This document shows, one piece after another, positions 1 through 8,706 of a DNA stretch of 64,000 nucleotides. This DNA comes from Nocardia terpenica (GTDB lineage: Bacteria; Actinomycetota; Actinomycetes; Mycobacteriales; Mycobacteriaceae). Each line of letters begins with the position of its first letter. Within the stretch, counting starts at the first letter, position 1. Location of the stretch: positions 1,116,001 through 1,180,000 of the forward strand of contig NZ_JABMCZ010000005.1 of assembly GCF_013186535.1 (NCBI RefSeq). The letters are read 5' to 3'. The notes below the pieces were generated by a model that saw only the letters and a program-made list of their open reading frames with translations, was not told where the DNA came from and did not search any database. The position numbers and the translations under genes are program-made.

Positions 1-61
1 GGACGCTAGCGCAATCCACCGACACCTTTCGGCAAATACGAGCCGACCGCATCGCGCGGAA

Positions 62-211
62 TCAGTGCCGCCCGATCCGCTCGGCCCGGCACACCCGCAC
101 GGTGATCTCGCCGGGATCGAGCCGCCGGGTAACCAGCAGACCCGCGGGCAGTTCCGCGCGCCCGCGCCCGCCGACCAGCTTGTCCCGAAGGACGGTGAAA
201 ACCTTGACCAT
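62..211 (-). CDS. possible 49-aa hypothetical protein
   Basis: A short ATG-started frame reads MVKVFTVLRDKLVGGRG and ends in TGA at 62-64. It lies 31 bp downstream of the TetR gene on the same strand, so it could be its cotranscribed partner. I recognise no family. Codons are GC3-rich like the neighbours, but the length makes chance possible. Upstream positions 1-61 hold nothing I can assign. Confidence 0.3.
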   Translation of the reverse strand: MVKVFTVLRDKLVGGRGRAELPAGLLVTRRLDPGEITVRVCRAERIGRH

Positions 212-242
212 CGCTAGTGAATTCGCGGCGTCGATCCTCGCG

Positions 243-842
243 TTACATCCGGCGCTCGATCCCGGCCAGCAGGGCGGTCAGGCCCAGGTCGAATGCTCGG
301 TCGGCGCGGGCGCGACCGTGCGGCGCCGCCTCGATCGCCGCCGTGAGTTCCGGGAGATCGGCGGGGTCGGCGGGCCAGGGTTCGCCCGCTCCGGCGAGGT
401 CGAGGGCGGAGCCGAGGGCGTAGCTGTCCAGGACGCTGATCCAGGGCACGATGTCGGCGGCGGGGACGCCCGCCACGCGCAGCAGGGCGGCGACGCGGTC
501 GTAGCCGCGCAGGGCCGAATCGACGGTCATGGTCTGCCCGACGAGCAGCGCGATCACGGTGGGGTGCCGGGCGAATGCCTCGCGATAGGACCGCATCCAG
601 CGGGAGATCTCGCCCGCCCAGTCGTCGCCGGGGTCGGGTGGGTCGACGGTGGCGACGATCCGATGCCGCAGCGCCTCGATGATCGCCGCGCGGCCGGGCA
701 GATGGTGGTAGATCGACGAGGCGCTCGCGCCGAGGCGGGCGGCCAGGTCCGCCATCGTCAGCCGCCCGGACTCCTCGACGCACGCCAGGGCGGCATCGAG
801 GATCATCTCGGTGTCGAGCAACCGTTTTCGTCGTTGCACCAT
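243..842 (-). CDS. TetR-family transcriptional regulator
   Basis: A 199-aa repressor-type protein. The N-terminal helix-turn-helix is visible as LTMADLAARLGASASSIYHH at about residues 27-46, followed by a helical ligand-binding region. The ATG at 842 was chosen because it begins the usual basic arm (MVQRRKRLLDTE); a longer frame reaches 896 but adds no family-like sequence. It is divergent from the APC permease at 969, and a perfect dyad lies between them at 920-946, so it probably represses itself and the permease/amidohydrolase operon. The inducer is unknown. Confidence 0.85.
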   Translation of the reverse strand: MVQRRKRLLDTEMILDAALACVEESGRLTMADLAARLGASASSIYHHLPGRAAIIEALRHRIVATVDPPDPGDDWAGEISRWMRSYREAFARHPTVIALLVGQTMTVDSALRGYDRVAALLRVAGVPAADIVPWISVLDSYALGSALDLAGAGEPWPADPADLPELTAAIEAAPHGRARADRAFDLGLTALLAGIERRM

Positions 843-919
843 GCGTCCTCCACTGTATGCGCGACAAGTTCCGTCGTTGTGACACGAAATCAACAATCGG
901 GCGGTAGGGTCGGCGGAAT

Positions 920-946
920 CCTTAACCGAATATTATTCGGTTAAGG
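920..946. promoter_or_regulatory. perfect palindrome, probable TetR operator
   Basis: Two 12-bp arms, CCTTAACCGAAT and ATTCGGTTAAGG, flank a 3-bp centre (ATT). The dyad is perfect and lies 22 bp before the permease start and about 78 bp before the TetR start. It is the only strong dyad in this intergenic space, so the divergent TetR protein is the likely ligand. Confidence 0.7.
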
Positions 947-968
947 GTCTCGACCCGAAGGAACGGCC

Positions 969-2405
969 ATGATCGATCAGCTCAAACTCGGCGTACTCGG
1001 CACCGGCAGCCTGGTTTTCATGGTGGTCGCCGCCGCGGCGCCGCTGACCGTGATGGCGGGCGTCGCGCCGCTGGCCATCACGGTGGGCGGCGTGGGCGCT
1101 CCCGTCGGCTATCTGGCCGCGGGGCTGGTGCTGACGGTTTTCGCGATCGCCTTCACCCGGATGACCGGGCACGTCGACGGCACGGGCGGTTTCTACGCCT
1201 ATATCGCGACCGGGCTCGGCAAGGGGTGGGGACTCGCCGCCGCCCTGCTGGCGCTCGTGTCCTACAACCTGCTGCAGATCGGCGTCTACGGATTGTTCGC
1301 CGCGCAGGCGAGGCAGACGGTGCGCGAGCTGTTCGGGTTCGCGGTGCCGTGGCCGGTTCTCGCGCTCGCCGGTGTCGCGGGGGTGCTGCTGGTGGCCCGG
1401 CTCGGCATCGATGTCGGGGCGAAGGTGCTCGGCGTGCTGCTCGTCGCGGAGTCGGGAATCCTGCTGCTGCTGGCGATTCGGGTGGTGGCCGCGGGCGGGG
1501 CGGCCGGGCTCGATGCCGCGTCGTTCGCGCCCGCCGCGCTGACGCGGCCCGGGATGGGTGCGGTGCTCGGCATCTGTTTCGCCGCCTTCATGGGTTTCGA
1601 GTCCACGGTGCTGTACCGGCGGGAGGCCCGGAATCCGGAACGGACGATCCCGCGGGCGACCTACGCGGCGGTGGGGTTCATGGCGGTGTTCTACTGCGTT
1701 GTCGCCTGGGCGGTCATCCAGGCCGTCGGCAGCGCGCACGCGGTCGCGGTGGCCCGCGAGGACATCACCGGGCTGTTCTTCGATTCGGCCCGAACGTATG
1801 TCGGCTCCTGGGCGGCCGTCACCATGCGGCTGCTCGTGATCAGCAGCGTCTTCGCCGCACAGCTGGCCTTCCACAACGCGATCACCCGCTACACCCACGC
1901 GCTCGCCGCGGACGGGGTGCTGCCCGCCTGGGTCGGGAAGACTCATCCCCGGTACGGCTCCCCGTACCGGGCGAGCACGGTGCAGACGCTGCTGGCGGTG
2001 GTCCTGATCGCGGCGTTCGCGGTCGCGGGCGCGGACCCGTACACGCGGCTCATGCTGTGGCTGAACACCCCCGGGGTCGTGGGTCTGCTCGTGCTGCAGG
2101 CACTTACGGCGATCGCCGCGGTCGTGTATTTCACGCGGCGCAATCCGGCTGCGGGTTCTCGCGGCACGGTGTGCAGCGGCGTGCTGGCCACCGTTCTCCT
2201 GGTCGCCGCGGTGTTCCTCGTCGTCGACCATATCGATCTGCTGACCGGCGGCTCGGGAGCGATCAACGCGCTGTCGGCCGCCGTGGTCCCGGCGACGCTG
2301 CTGCTCGGCGGGGTCCTCGCGGCCTGGATGCGCGGGCGTCGCCCGGCGATCTACCACCGCATCGGCGCCAACGATCTCACCACCTGTGAAGGAGTCCGCG
2401 AATGA
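969..2405 (+). CDS. APC-superfamily amino acid permease
   Basis: A 478-aa polytopic inner-membrane protein with about 12 hydrophobic segments. The start MIDQLKLGVLGTGSLVFMVV leads straight into TM1, and the AAPLTVMAG stretch is typical of APC transporters. It probably takes up an amino acid, amine or related compound. An AAGGA ribosome site precedes the ATG. The stop overlaps the next start (ATGA), so it is translated together with the amidohydrolase, which may act on the imported substrate. The divergent TetR gene and the dyad at 920-946 suggest substrate-inducible control. The actual substrate cannot be read from sequence. Confidence 0.85.
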   Translation: MIDQLKLGVLGTGSLVFMVVAAAAPLTVMAGVAPLAITVGGVGAPVGYLAAGLVLTVFAIAFTRMTGHVDGTGGFYAYIATGLGKGWGLAAALLALVSYNLLQIGVYGLFAAQARQTVRELFGFAVPWPVLALAGVAGVLLVARLGIDVGAKVLGVLLVAESGILLLLAIRVVAAGGAAGLDAASFAPAALTRPGMGAVLGICFAAFMGFESTVLYRREARNPERTIPRATYAAVGFMAVFYCVVAWAVIQAVGSAHAVAVAREDITGLFFDSARTYVGSWAAVTMRLLVISSVFAAQLAFHNAITRYTHALAADGVLPAWVGKTHPRYGSPYRASTVQTLLAVVLIAAFAVAGADPYTRLMLWLNTPGVVGLLVLQALTAIAAVVYFTRRNPAAGSRGTVCSGVLATVLLVAAVFLVVDHIDLLTGGSGAINALSAAVVPATLLLGGVLAAWMRGRRPAIYHRIGANDLTTCEGVRE

Positions 2406-4005
2406 ATCCCGACCTCGTCCTGTGCGCGGATACCGTGCACACCCTGACCGACGACGACCGTCCGATCGAGGCGATCGCGATGCGCGACGGCGTGGTCGTC
2501 GCCACCGGCGCCCGCCGCGATGTCCGCGAATGGCGCGGCGCCGCAACCGAGATCGTCGATCTGGGTGCCGCCGTGCTCACCCCCGGCCTGATCGACGGGC
2601 ACCTCCATCCGGTGCTGGGGCTGCAACTCACGGGGGTCGACCTCGGCGCCGCCCGCTCGCTGGCGGAGGTGCGGGCGCTGCTCGCGGCGGCCGCCGCCGA
2701 GTGCGCCCCCGGCGACTGGGTGCAGGGGTGGGGGCTGGATCCGAATGTGTTCGGCGAGCGGCGAATCGACGGCGCGGCCATCGAGGCGGCCGTCGGCGGC
2801 AGGCCCGCGTTCGTCCGGCTCTTCGACGCCCACTCCGCCCTGGCGACACCGGCCGCGCTGCGGCGGGCGGGCGTCGACGGCCCGCGGACATTCGCCGAGA
2901 ACGCCAGCGTGGTGTGCGATGCGGACGGGCGGCCCACCGGCCTGCTGCTGGAGTCCGCGGCGATGGATCTGGTGGCCGAGCACATCACGGCCGAATCGGT
3001 CGCGGTGCGCGGGGCGCGGTTACAGGCCCTGCTCACCGAGATGGCGGCCACCGGGCTCACCGGCGGCCACGTCATGGATTTCAACGGAGACAGTCGCGCC
3101 GTCGTCGCGGCCGCGGAGGACCTCGCGGATCTCCCGCTGCGCCTGCGGTTCGCGCCGTGGTGTGTGCCCGGCATCGACGCCGACGGCCTGGCGGAGCTCA
3201 TTGCCGTGCAGGGGCGTGGCGGGCGGCGGTGGCGGATCGGCGGCGTCAAGTTCATGATCGACGGGACGATCGACAATGGAACGGCCTGGCTGGAGCGGCC
3301 CGACACGTTCGGGCAGTCGACCTCCAGCTTCTGGCCCGACCCCGCCGAATACACCAGGGCGGTAAGGACATTCGCCGATGCCGGGGTGCCGACGGCGACC
3401 CACGCCATCGGCGACGCCGCGGTCCGCCACGTCCTGGACTCCCTCGACGGCATCGGCCACCGCGCGGCCGCGCCGCACCGCATCGAACACATCGAGACCC
3501 TGCCGTCCGCGTTGATCGGCCGCTTCCGCCGCCAGCGGGTGGTGGCGAGCATGCAACCGGCGCACTGTCGTTTCACCCGCGCCGACCACACCGACAACTG
3601 GTCGGTGCGGCTCGGCGACGGCCGGGCCGACCGAGCCTGGCGCTGCCGCGACCTCCGCGACGCCGGTGTCTCGGTGGTGCTCGGCTCCGACTGGCCGATA
3701 GCCCCGTTCGACGCCCGGCACGGGCTGGCCACCGCGCAGCTGCGCCGCCCCGCCGGGGCTCCCGAAATACCTGCGGTGCAACCGGATCAGGCCCTCACCG
3801 CGCGCATGGCCCTGGACGGTTACACCCGCCTCGCCGCGGCCGCCGCCGGGAAACCGGCATCATCGCGGTCGGGACCCGCGCGGACCTCACCGCCTTCGCC
3901 GTCGACCCGCTCCGCGCCGACCCGGACGAACTCGCCGCGGCCCCGATCGTCGCGACGGTCGTCGACGGCAGGATCACCCACCGCGACCCCGCCGCCGACG
4001 AATGA
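2402..4005 (+). pseudogene. YtcJ-like metal-dependent amidohydrolase, frameshifted near the C terminus
   Basis: The first ~480 residues are a clear amidohydrolase: metal-binding GLIDGHLHP (HxH at about 67-69), the middle motif THAIGDAA, PHRIEHIE, and a late GSDWPIAPFD. The frame then breaks at about 3848-3853. The open frame beyond that point reads low-complexity Ser/Pro/Arg, while the -1 register continues as family-like ETGIIAVGTRADLTAFAVDP and stops at 4005. One missing G in the run CCGGGAAACC explains it. In the annotated frame translation would run to 4084. The lost part is the C-terminal beta-sandwich, so function is doubtful unless this is a sequencing error. It overlaps the permease by 4 bp. 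Confidence 0.8.
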
Positions 4006-4017
4006 CCGTCCCCGTGA

Positions 4018-4096
4018 TCACCGGTGGACGAGAAGGCCGAGTTCGCGGGCGATTTCGGGCAGGGTCAGGTTGGTGGGCAGATAACGCAACCCCGCC
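4018..4096 (-). pseudogene. remnant of a LuxR-family C-terminal HTH
   Basis: Read on the minus strand, the gap between the amidohydrolase and the histidine kinase encodes LRYLPTNLTLPEIARELGLL and then stops. LRYLPTNLT..EIA.EL is the recognition segment of MalT-type LuxR regulators, normally followed by a VNTVKTH motif. Only about 22 codons remain, so this is debris of a deleted regulator gene and not a functional product. Confidence 0.6.
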
Positions 4097-4101
4097 GATC
4101 G

Positions 4102-5196
4102 TCAGCCGCCGCTATGCGGTAGTCGCACCGTGACACGAAGCCCCCCGGCGGTCCGGGGGGTGAGGGTGAGGGTGCCGTCATGCGCTTGCACGATGCTTTT
4201 GACGATGGCCAGGCCGAGGCCGACACCCGCATGGTCGGTGCGGATGCGTTTGGTGCCGCGCTGGAACGGTTCGGTGAGTGTCGACACGAGCTGGGGAGTG
4301 AGTGTGTCGCCGGTGTTCTCGACGGTGAGCACGACGGACTCGGGGGCGACGGCGGTGTGAACGTGCACGGTGCCTTGTTCGGGGAGGTTGTGGACGATGG
4401 CGTTGTGCAGGAGGTTCGTGGTCATCTGGAGCAAAAGGGCGGGTGAGCCGATGGTGGGAGTGATATCCCCGTTGGTCTCGATGGTGACACCATGCGTTTC
4501 CGCAAGGGGCAGCAGCGTTTCGGCGGCCTCCTCGGCCACCAGGGACAGGTCGACGTGTTCCCGGGTGAACGACCGCCGGTCGGCGCGGCTGAGCAGGAGC
4601 AGTGCCTCGGTGAGGTCGATCGCCCGGGCATTGACGATGCGGAGACGTTCGTCGAGCTCGCCGCCGTCGCGGTTCGGATCCTCGCGGGCCACGTCGAGCA
4701 GGGCCTGGGTGATCGCCAGCGGGGTGCGCAGTTCGTGCGAGGCGTTGGCCGCGAACCGCTGCTGTTCGGCGACATGTGCTTCCAGCCGTGCGAACATGGC
4801 GTCGAAGCTGTCGGCGAGTTCGCGGAACTCGTCCCTGCGGCCCGGCAGCCGGATTCGGTGCGAGAGCGACCCGTTCGCGGCCATCCGGGTGGCCTCGGTA
4901 ATGCGATTCAGCGGGGCGAGCATGCGCCCGGCGAGAATCCACCCTCCCACGAGACCGAACACCAGCAGGAACGCCAGCACAACGGCTGCCGCCGTGCCGA
5001 ATACGGACGGACCGAAGTTGTGTGGGTCGAGGACGCACGGAAGATTGGCGAGGGTGGGGACGAAACTATCGGGCGGAAGATGCCGCAGCAGGAACACCCA
5101 CACGACCGCCAGCAGCAAAACGCCTGCGAGCATGAGGAATCCGGCGTAGCTGAGGGTGAGCTTGAGCCGAACGCTCACCCCGGGTTCCCTATTCAC
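4102..5196 (-). CDS. two-component sensor histidine kinase
   Basis: A 364-aa membrane kinase. A GTG start at 5196 was chosen because it overlaps the response-regulator stop (GTGAATAG), implying translational coupling. TM1 is near residues 13-35 (LSYAGFLMLAGVLLLAVVW), then a short extracytoplasmic loop, TM2 and a HAMP segment. The phosphoacceptor H-box reads NASHELRTPLAI, the N-box NLLHNAIVHN and the G-box GVGLGLAIV, so all catalytic motifs are present. Its partner is the gene at 5189-5884. A VanY-like peptidase beyond the IS element raises the possibility of a cell-wall signal, but that is inference. Confidence 0.9.
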   Translation of the reverse strand: MNREPGVSVRLKLTLSYAGFLMLAGVLLLAVVWVFLLRHLPPDSFVPTLANLPCVLDPHNFGPSVFGTAAAVVLAFLLVFGLVGGWILAGRMLAPLNRITEATRMAANGSLSHRIRLPGRRDEFRELADSFDAMFARLEAHVAEQQRFAANASHELRTPLAITQALLDVAREDPNRDGGELDERLRIVNARAIDLTEALLLLSRADRRSFTREHVDLSLVAEEAAETLLPLAETHGVTIETNGDITPTIGSPALLLQMTTNLLHNAIVHNLPEQGTVHVHTAVAPESVVLTVENTGDTLTPQLVSTLTEPFQRGTKRIRTDHAGVGLGLAIVKSIVQAHDGTLTLTPRTAGGLRVTVRLPHSGG

Positions 5197-5884
5197 GGTC
5201 CCGTCCCGCGCCCCCGGTGCCGGGTGTTGTGTCGATGCGGTAGCCGACACCGGCGACGGTGGCGATGATCCAGGGTTCGCCGAGCCGTTTGCGCAGTGCC
5301 GAGACCGTAATGCGCACGGCGTTGGTGAATGGGTCGGCATTCTCATCCCACGCCCGTTCCAACAATTCCTCGGCGCTGACGACACCGCCCTCGGCGGCGA
5401 CGAGGACCTCCAGCACCGCGAACTGCTTGCGGGTCAACGCGACATAGCGGCCGTCGCGATAGACCTCACGACGAAACGGATCCACCCGCAGGCCCGCGAT
5501 CTCCCGCACGGGCGGCCTGTTGTGGGCGCGCCTGCGGTCCAGGGCCCGCAGCCGGAGCACGAGTTCTCGGAGCGCGAACGGCTTGGTGAGGTAATCGTCG
5601 GCGCCGAGTTCGAACCCGGAAGCCTTGTCGTCGAGCCGATCGGCGGCGGTGAGCATCAGGATCGGCATACCGCTACCGGAGGCGACGATGCGTGCGGCGA
5701 TCTCGTCGCCGGAGGGCCCGGGAATGTCACGATCGAGGACGGCGATGTCGTAGGCATTGAGGCTCAACAGTTCCAGGGCGGTGTCACCGTCACCGGCGAT
5801 ATCGGCCGCGATCGCCTCCAAACGCAGCCCGTCACGAATGGCTTCGGCCATGTAGGGCTCGTCCTCGACCACCAGCACACGCAT
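5189..5884 (-). CDS. OmpR-family response regulator
   Basis: A 231-aa regulator with a receiver domain (acidic pair in VVEDE, phosphoacceptor Asp in IAVLDRDIPG, conserved Lys in LTKPF) and a C-terminal winged helix (KQFAVLEVLV ... RITVSALRKRL). The ATG at 5884 was chosen as the canonical MRVLVVEDE start, with GAGG just upstream. Only 14 bp separate this codon from the end of an IS5-family element at 5899, so the native promoter has been displaced and expression may now come from the IS or be lost. It precedes and overlaps its sensor kinase. Confidence 0.9.
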   Translation of the reverse strand: MRVLVVEDEPYMAEAIRDGLRLEAIAADIAGDGDTALELLSLNAYDIAVLDRDIPGPSGDEIAARIVASGSGMPILMLTAADRLDDKASGFELGADDYLTKPFALRELVLRLRALDRRRAHNRPPVREIAGLRVDPFRREVYRDGRYVALTRKQFAVLEVLVAAEGGVVSAEELLERAWDENADPFTNAVRITVSALRKRLGEPWIIATVAGVGYRIDTTPGTGGAGRDRE

Positions 5885-5898
5885 GCCCTCGATGCTAA

Positions 5899-6795
5899 GA
5901 CCGTGTCTCACATGGATGTAATCCGTTTTGCCTGCACCGAGATTGGTTGTGTTGCATGATGTTCGGTCGTGACGGATGTGTTGTCGCAGCGGTTGGTGCC
6001 GGACGAGTTGTGGGAGCTGGTCGAGCCGCTGCTGCCGGAGTTCGCCTCGCGCCCGCAGGGCGGCGGCATCGCCCCGACCGACCAGCGGGCGGTGTTCACG
6101 GCGGTGGTGTATGTGCTGACCAGCGGTTGTGCGTGGCGGATGCTCCCGCCGTCGTTCGGTGTGAGTGTGCCGACGGCGCATCGCCGGTTCACGGTGTGGA
6201 CCCAGGCCGGCGTGTGGCGGCGACTGCACCGGGCGATACTCGACGAGCTGGGCAGCCGGGGCCTGATCGACTGGTCGCGGGCGGTAGTCGATGCGGCGAG
6301 CGTACGGGCGAAAAAAGGGGCGATCTGACCGGGCCGAACCCGACCGATCGCGGCAAGCCCGGCTCCAAGCAGCACATCCTGTCCGATCGGACGGGAATCC
6401 CGTTGTCCGTGGCGGTTTCGGCCGCCAACGTCCACGACTCCCAAGCGCTCAAACCGTTGGTGAAAGCGATCCCGGCAGTCCGGTCGCGACGTGGCCCGCG
6501 GCGACGCCGGCCGGGCAAGTTGCACGCCGACAAGGCATACGACCAGCCCGAACTGCGGCGGTGGGTGCGCCACCGGGGCATCGCAGTCCGCATCGCCCGC
6601 AAGGGAATCGAGTCCAACCAGCGACTCGGCCGCCACCGGTGGGTGATCGAACGCACCGTGTCGTGGCTGACCGGCTACCACCGGCTCAACATTCGCTACG
6701 ACCGCAAGGGAATTCATTATCTGGGCTTCCTGACGCTAGCCGCCGCACTCACCTGCTTCAAGAAGCTGATGAAAGCGGCCATATGAGACACGGTC
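5899..6795 (+). mobile_element. IS5-family insertion sequence, IS427-like
   Basis: An 897-bp element bounded by inverted ends GACCGTGTCTCA (5899-5910) and TGAGACACGGTC (6784-6795), with a 3-bp TAA repeat outside each end (5896-5898 and 6796-6798). It carries one transposase in two overlapping frames joined at an A6G slippery run. The short YTA-type duplication and the -1 frameshift design fit the IS427 subgroup. It has inserted between the response regulator and the VanY-like gene. Confidence 0.85.
5969..6786 (+). CDS. IS5-family transposase by -1 programmed frameshift
   Basis: OrfA (5969-6328, 119 aa) starts MTDVLSQRLVPDELW and carries the N-terminal DUF4096-like region. At 6311-6320 the sequence AAAAAAGGGG allows a -1 slip into the second frame, which continues GPNPTDRGKPGSKQHILSD... 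and ends at 6786 with RHRWVIERTVSWLTGYHRL, the DDE-type catalytic end (WVIERT.SW). Both halves are complete with no other lesion, so the element is potentially active. The two-frame organisation is normal for this IS subgroup and should not be taken as a mutation. Confidence 0.85.
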
Positions 6796-6871
6796 TAAGA
6801 GCCCGCACATATCGTCGGCGTACCGAAAATCACAGACGCGCTGACAACACCGCGATGCCTTGACTGGCGTC

Positions 6872-7345
6872 ATGATTCACCCAACCCGCGTCCGTACCAG
6901 GCAGGATGGCGTCCTCCCCCGCCGCGTGACGGTGTTCGATGACAAATATCCCGGAATAGCCAACCTCGATCCCGCTCTGCTGCACGCCCTGCGCGCAGCG
7001 GCGACGGCCGCTGCCGCCGAGGGCGTCGAGTTCTACGTCACCAGCGGATGGCGTTCCCCGGCCTACCAGAATCGGCTTCGCCGTGCGGCGGTCCGGAAGT
7101 ACGGCTCGGAAGCGGAGGCCGCCCGCTGGGTCGCCACCGCGGACACCTCCGGGCACGTATCCGGCACCGCGATCGACCTCCGCCTCGCCGCCGGTGCGTG
7201 GCTGTCCCGGCACGGCGCCGCATACGGACTGTGCCAGATCTACCGCAACGAACCCTGGCACTACGAATTACGCCCCGAGGCGATCGAACACGGTTGCCCT
7301 GCCCTGTATCCCGACCCCGCCCAAGATCCGAGGATGCGGCGGTGA
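6872..7345 (+). CDS. VanY-like D-alanyl-D-alanine carboxypeptidase
   Basis: A 157-aa zinc peptidase domain: substrate-pocket SGWRSPAYQ, the metal motif SGHVSGTAIDL (SxHxxGxAxD) and EPWHYEL (catalytic Glu and third His ligand). These enzymes trim the terminal D-Ala of peptidoglycan precursors. The ATG at 6872 was preferred to a TTG at 6860. No signal peptide or membrane anchor is visible; relatives usually have one, so the 5' part may have been affected by the IS ending at 6795. It was probably once next to the two-component pair at 4102-5884. Its stop overlaps the next start (GTGA). Confidence 0.8.
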   Translation: MIHPTRVRTRQDGVLPRRVTVFDDKYPGIANLDPALLHALRAAATAAAAEGVEFYVTSGWRSPAYQNRLRRAAVRKYGSEAEAARWVATADTSGHVSGTAIDLRLAAGAWLSRHGAAYGLCQIYRNEPWHYELRPEAIEHGCPALYPDPAQDPRMRR

Positions 7346-8646
7346 CCTGGAAACCGCTCACCCGCATCGCATTTCGGTTCTGCTTCGTATACTTCGGCTT
7401 GTTCTGCCTACTGACTCCCCCGCTCGTCTTCACGCTGACCGGATGGTTCGGCCGCTGGCTGGGCTACGACGCTCAGTACTGGCACATCCGGAAAATGCAG
7501 CCTGCCCTGAATTGGGTCAGCGAGCGCCTGTTCGGCACTGCCGCACAGCTGTACCCGAACGGCGTCGGCGACCAGACCATCTTCTGGGTGCTGCTGTTCT
7601 GCATCCTGGTCGTGGCGGTGGCCGGGACGGCGGTGTGGTCGGTGCTGGATCGTCGCCGCACGCACTATCGCACGCTCGCGGGCTGGTATCTGCTCGGCAT
7701 CCGGCTGATGCTGGCCGGGCAGATGGCGAGCTTCGGCGTCGCCAAGCTGATTCCGACGCAGATGCCGCAGCCATCGCTGACCAGGCTGCTGACCAGGTAC
7801 GGCGACTTCACGCCGATGGCGGTGCTGTGGTCGCAGGTGGGTGTATCGAGACCATACGAAATGCTGCTCGGCGCAGCGGAAGTCACCGCGGCCATCCTGC
7901 TGTTCATCCCGCGGACCGCGCTACTCGGCGCACTGCTGACCCTGATCGACACGCTACAGATCGTCGTCCTGAACATGACCTTCGATGTGCCGGAAAAGAT
8001 TTCGTCCACCCACCTTCTGCTGATGTCGCTGCTGCTGCTCGCGCCCGAGGCTCGGCGACTGACCCGAGCACTGCTACTCAACCGCACCACCGACCCATCC
8101 GCCGCACCATATCCGTTCCACGCCACAAGGTCTCGCCGCATCGCAGCCCTCGCCCAGATCGCACTCGGCATCTGGATCGCGGTGGCGCTGGTACAGGGCG
8201 GCTGGCACGCCTGGCGCGGCGGCGGCCCCGATCGCTCCAAACCCCCGCTGTACGGCATCTGGTCGGTATCGCGGTACACCCGCGACGGCCAACCGACCCC
8301 ACCCCTGACCACCGACGAAACCCGTTGGAAAACAGTAATATTCGACAACCCGAACGCAGTAACCTACCAGCGCATGGACGACACCCTGACAACCGTCCCC
8401 ACCGACGTCGACCCCGTCACCCACCGCATCCAGCTAGCAGCGCCGCCCCAATCAGCGGTAACCCCCGGCGACACCCGAAACCCATTGGGCACGTTAACCT
8501 TCCAACAGCCCACCCCCAACCGAGCCGTCCTGACCGGCGAACTGAACGGCCACCAGGTGACACTCACACTCGACCGCATCGACCCGAACGACTTCCCGCA
8601 GCGAAGCACACCATTCCACTGGGTGCAGAACCGCCCTAATCTGTAG
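7342..8646 (+). CDS. DoxX-like integral membrane protein
   Basis: A 434-aa protein starting at GTG 7342, overlapping the VanY-like stop by 4 bp. The first ~250 residues hold several hydrophobic segments (e.g. FCFVYFGLFCLLTPPLVFTL near the start and ILLFIPRTALLGALLTL in the middle) with a DoxX-like pattern. After a further TM segment (about residues 270-295) a soluble C-terminal domain of ~140 residues follows, starting near PPLYGIWSVSRYTRDG, and resembles a small beta-barrel. Function is unknown. Coupling to VanY suggests an envelope role. Confidence 0.7.
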   Translation: MTWKPLTRIAFRFCFVYFGLFCLLTPPLVFTLTGWFGRWLGYDAQYWHIRKMQPALNWVSERLFGTAAQLYPNGVGDQTIFWVLLFCILVVAVAGTAVWSVLDRRRTHYRTLAGWYLLGIRLMLAGQMASFGVAKLIPTQMPQPSLTRLLTRYGDFTPMAVLWSQVGVSRPYEMLLGAAEVTAAILLFIPRTALLGALLTLIDTLQIVVLNMTFDVPEKISSTHLLLMSLLLLAPEARRLTRALLLNRTTDPSAAPYPFHATRSRRIAALAQIALGIWIAVALVQGGWHAWRGGGPDRSKPPLYGIWSVSRYTRDGQPTPPLTTDETRWKTVIFDNPNAVTYQRMDDTLTTVPTDVDPVTHRIQLAAPPQSAVTPGDTRNPLGTLTFQQPTPNRAVLTGELNGHQVTLTLDRIDPNDFPQRSTPFHWVQNRPNL

Positions 8647-8706
8647 AAATGCCGAGTTCGGTGAACGGTCTTCCCCGAATGCCAGCTTCCGTGGCACCGT
8701 TCGACC

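Noticed and set aside
933..2546. 537-codon minus-strand frame opposite the permease and amidohydrolase start
   Set aside because: Arg/His/Gln-rich shadow of the GC3-biased permease gene, with no domain.
2386..4005. 539-codon plus frame through the amidohydrolase
   Set aside because: Only its last ~60 codons are protein-like; these are the shifted end of the amidohydrolase. The rest is a shadow.
5969..6328. Frameshift in the IS5 transposase read as a pseudogene
   Set aside because: An A6G slippery run at the junction and intact halves fit programmed -1 frameshifting.
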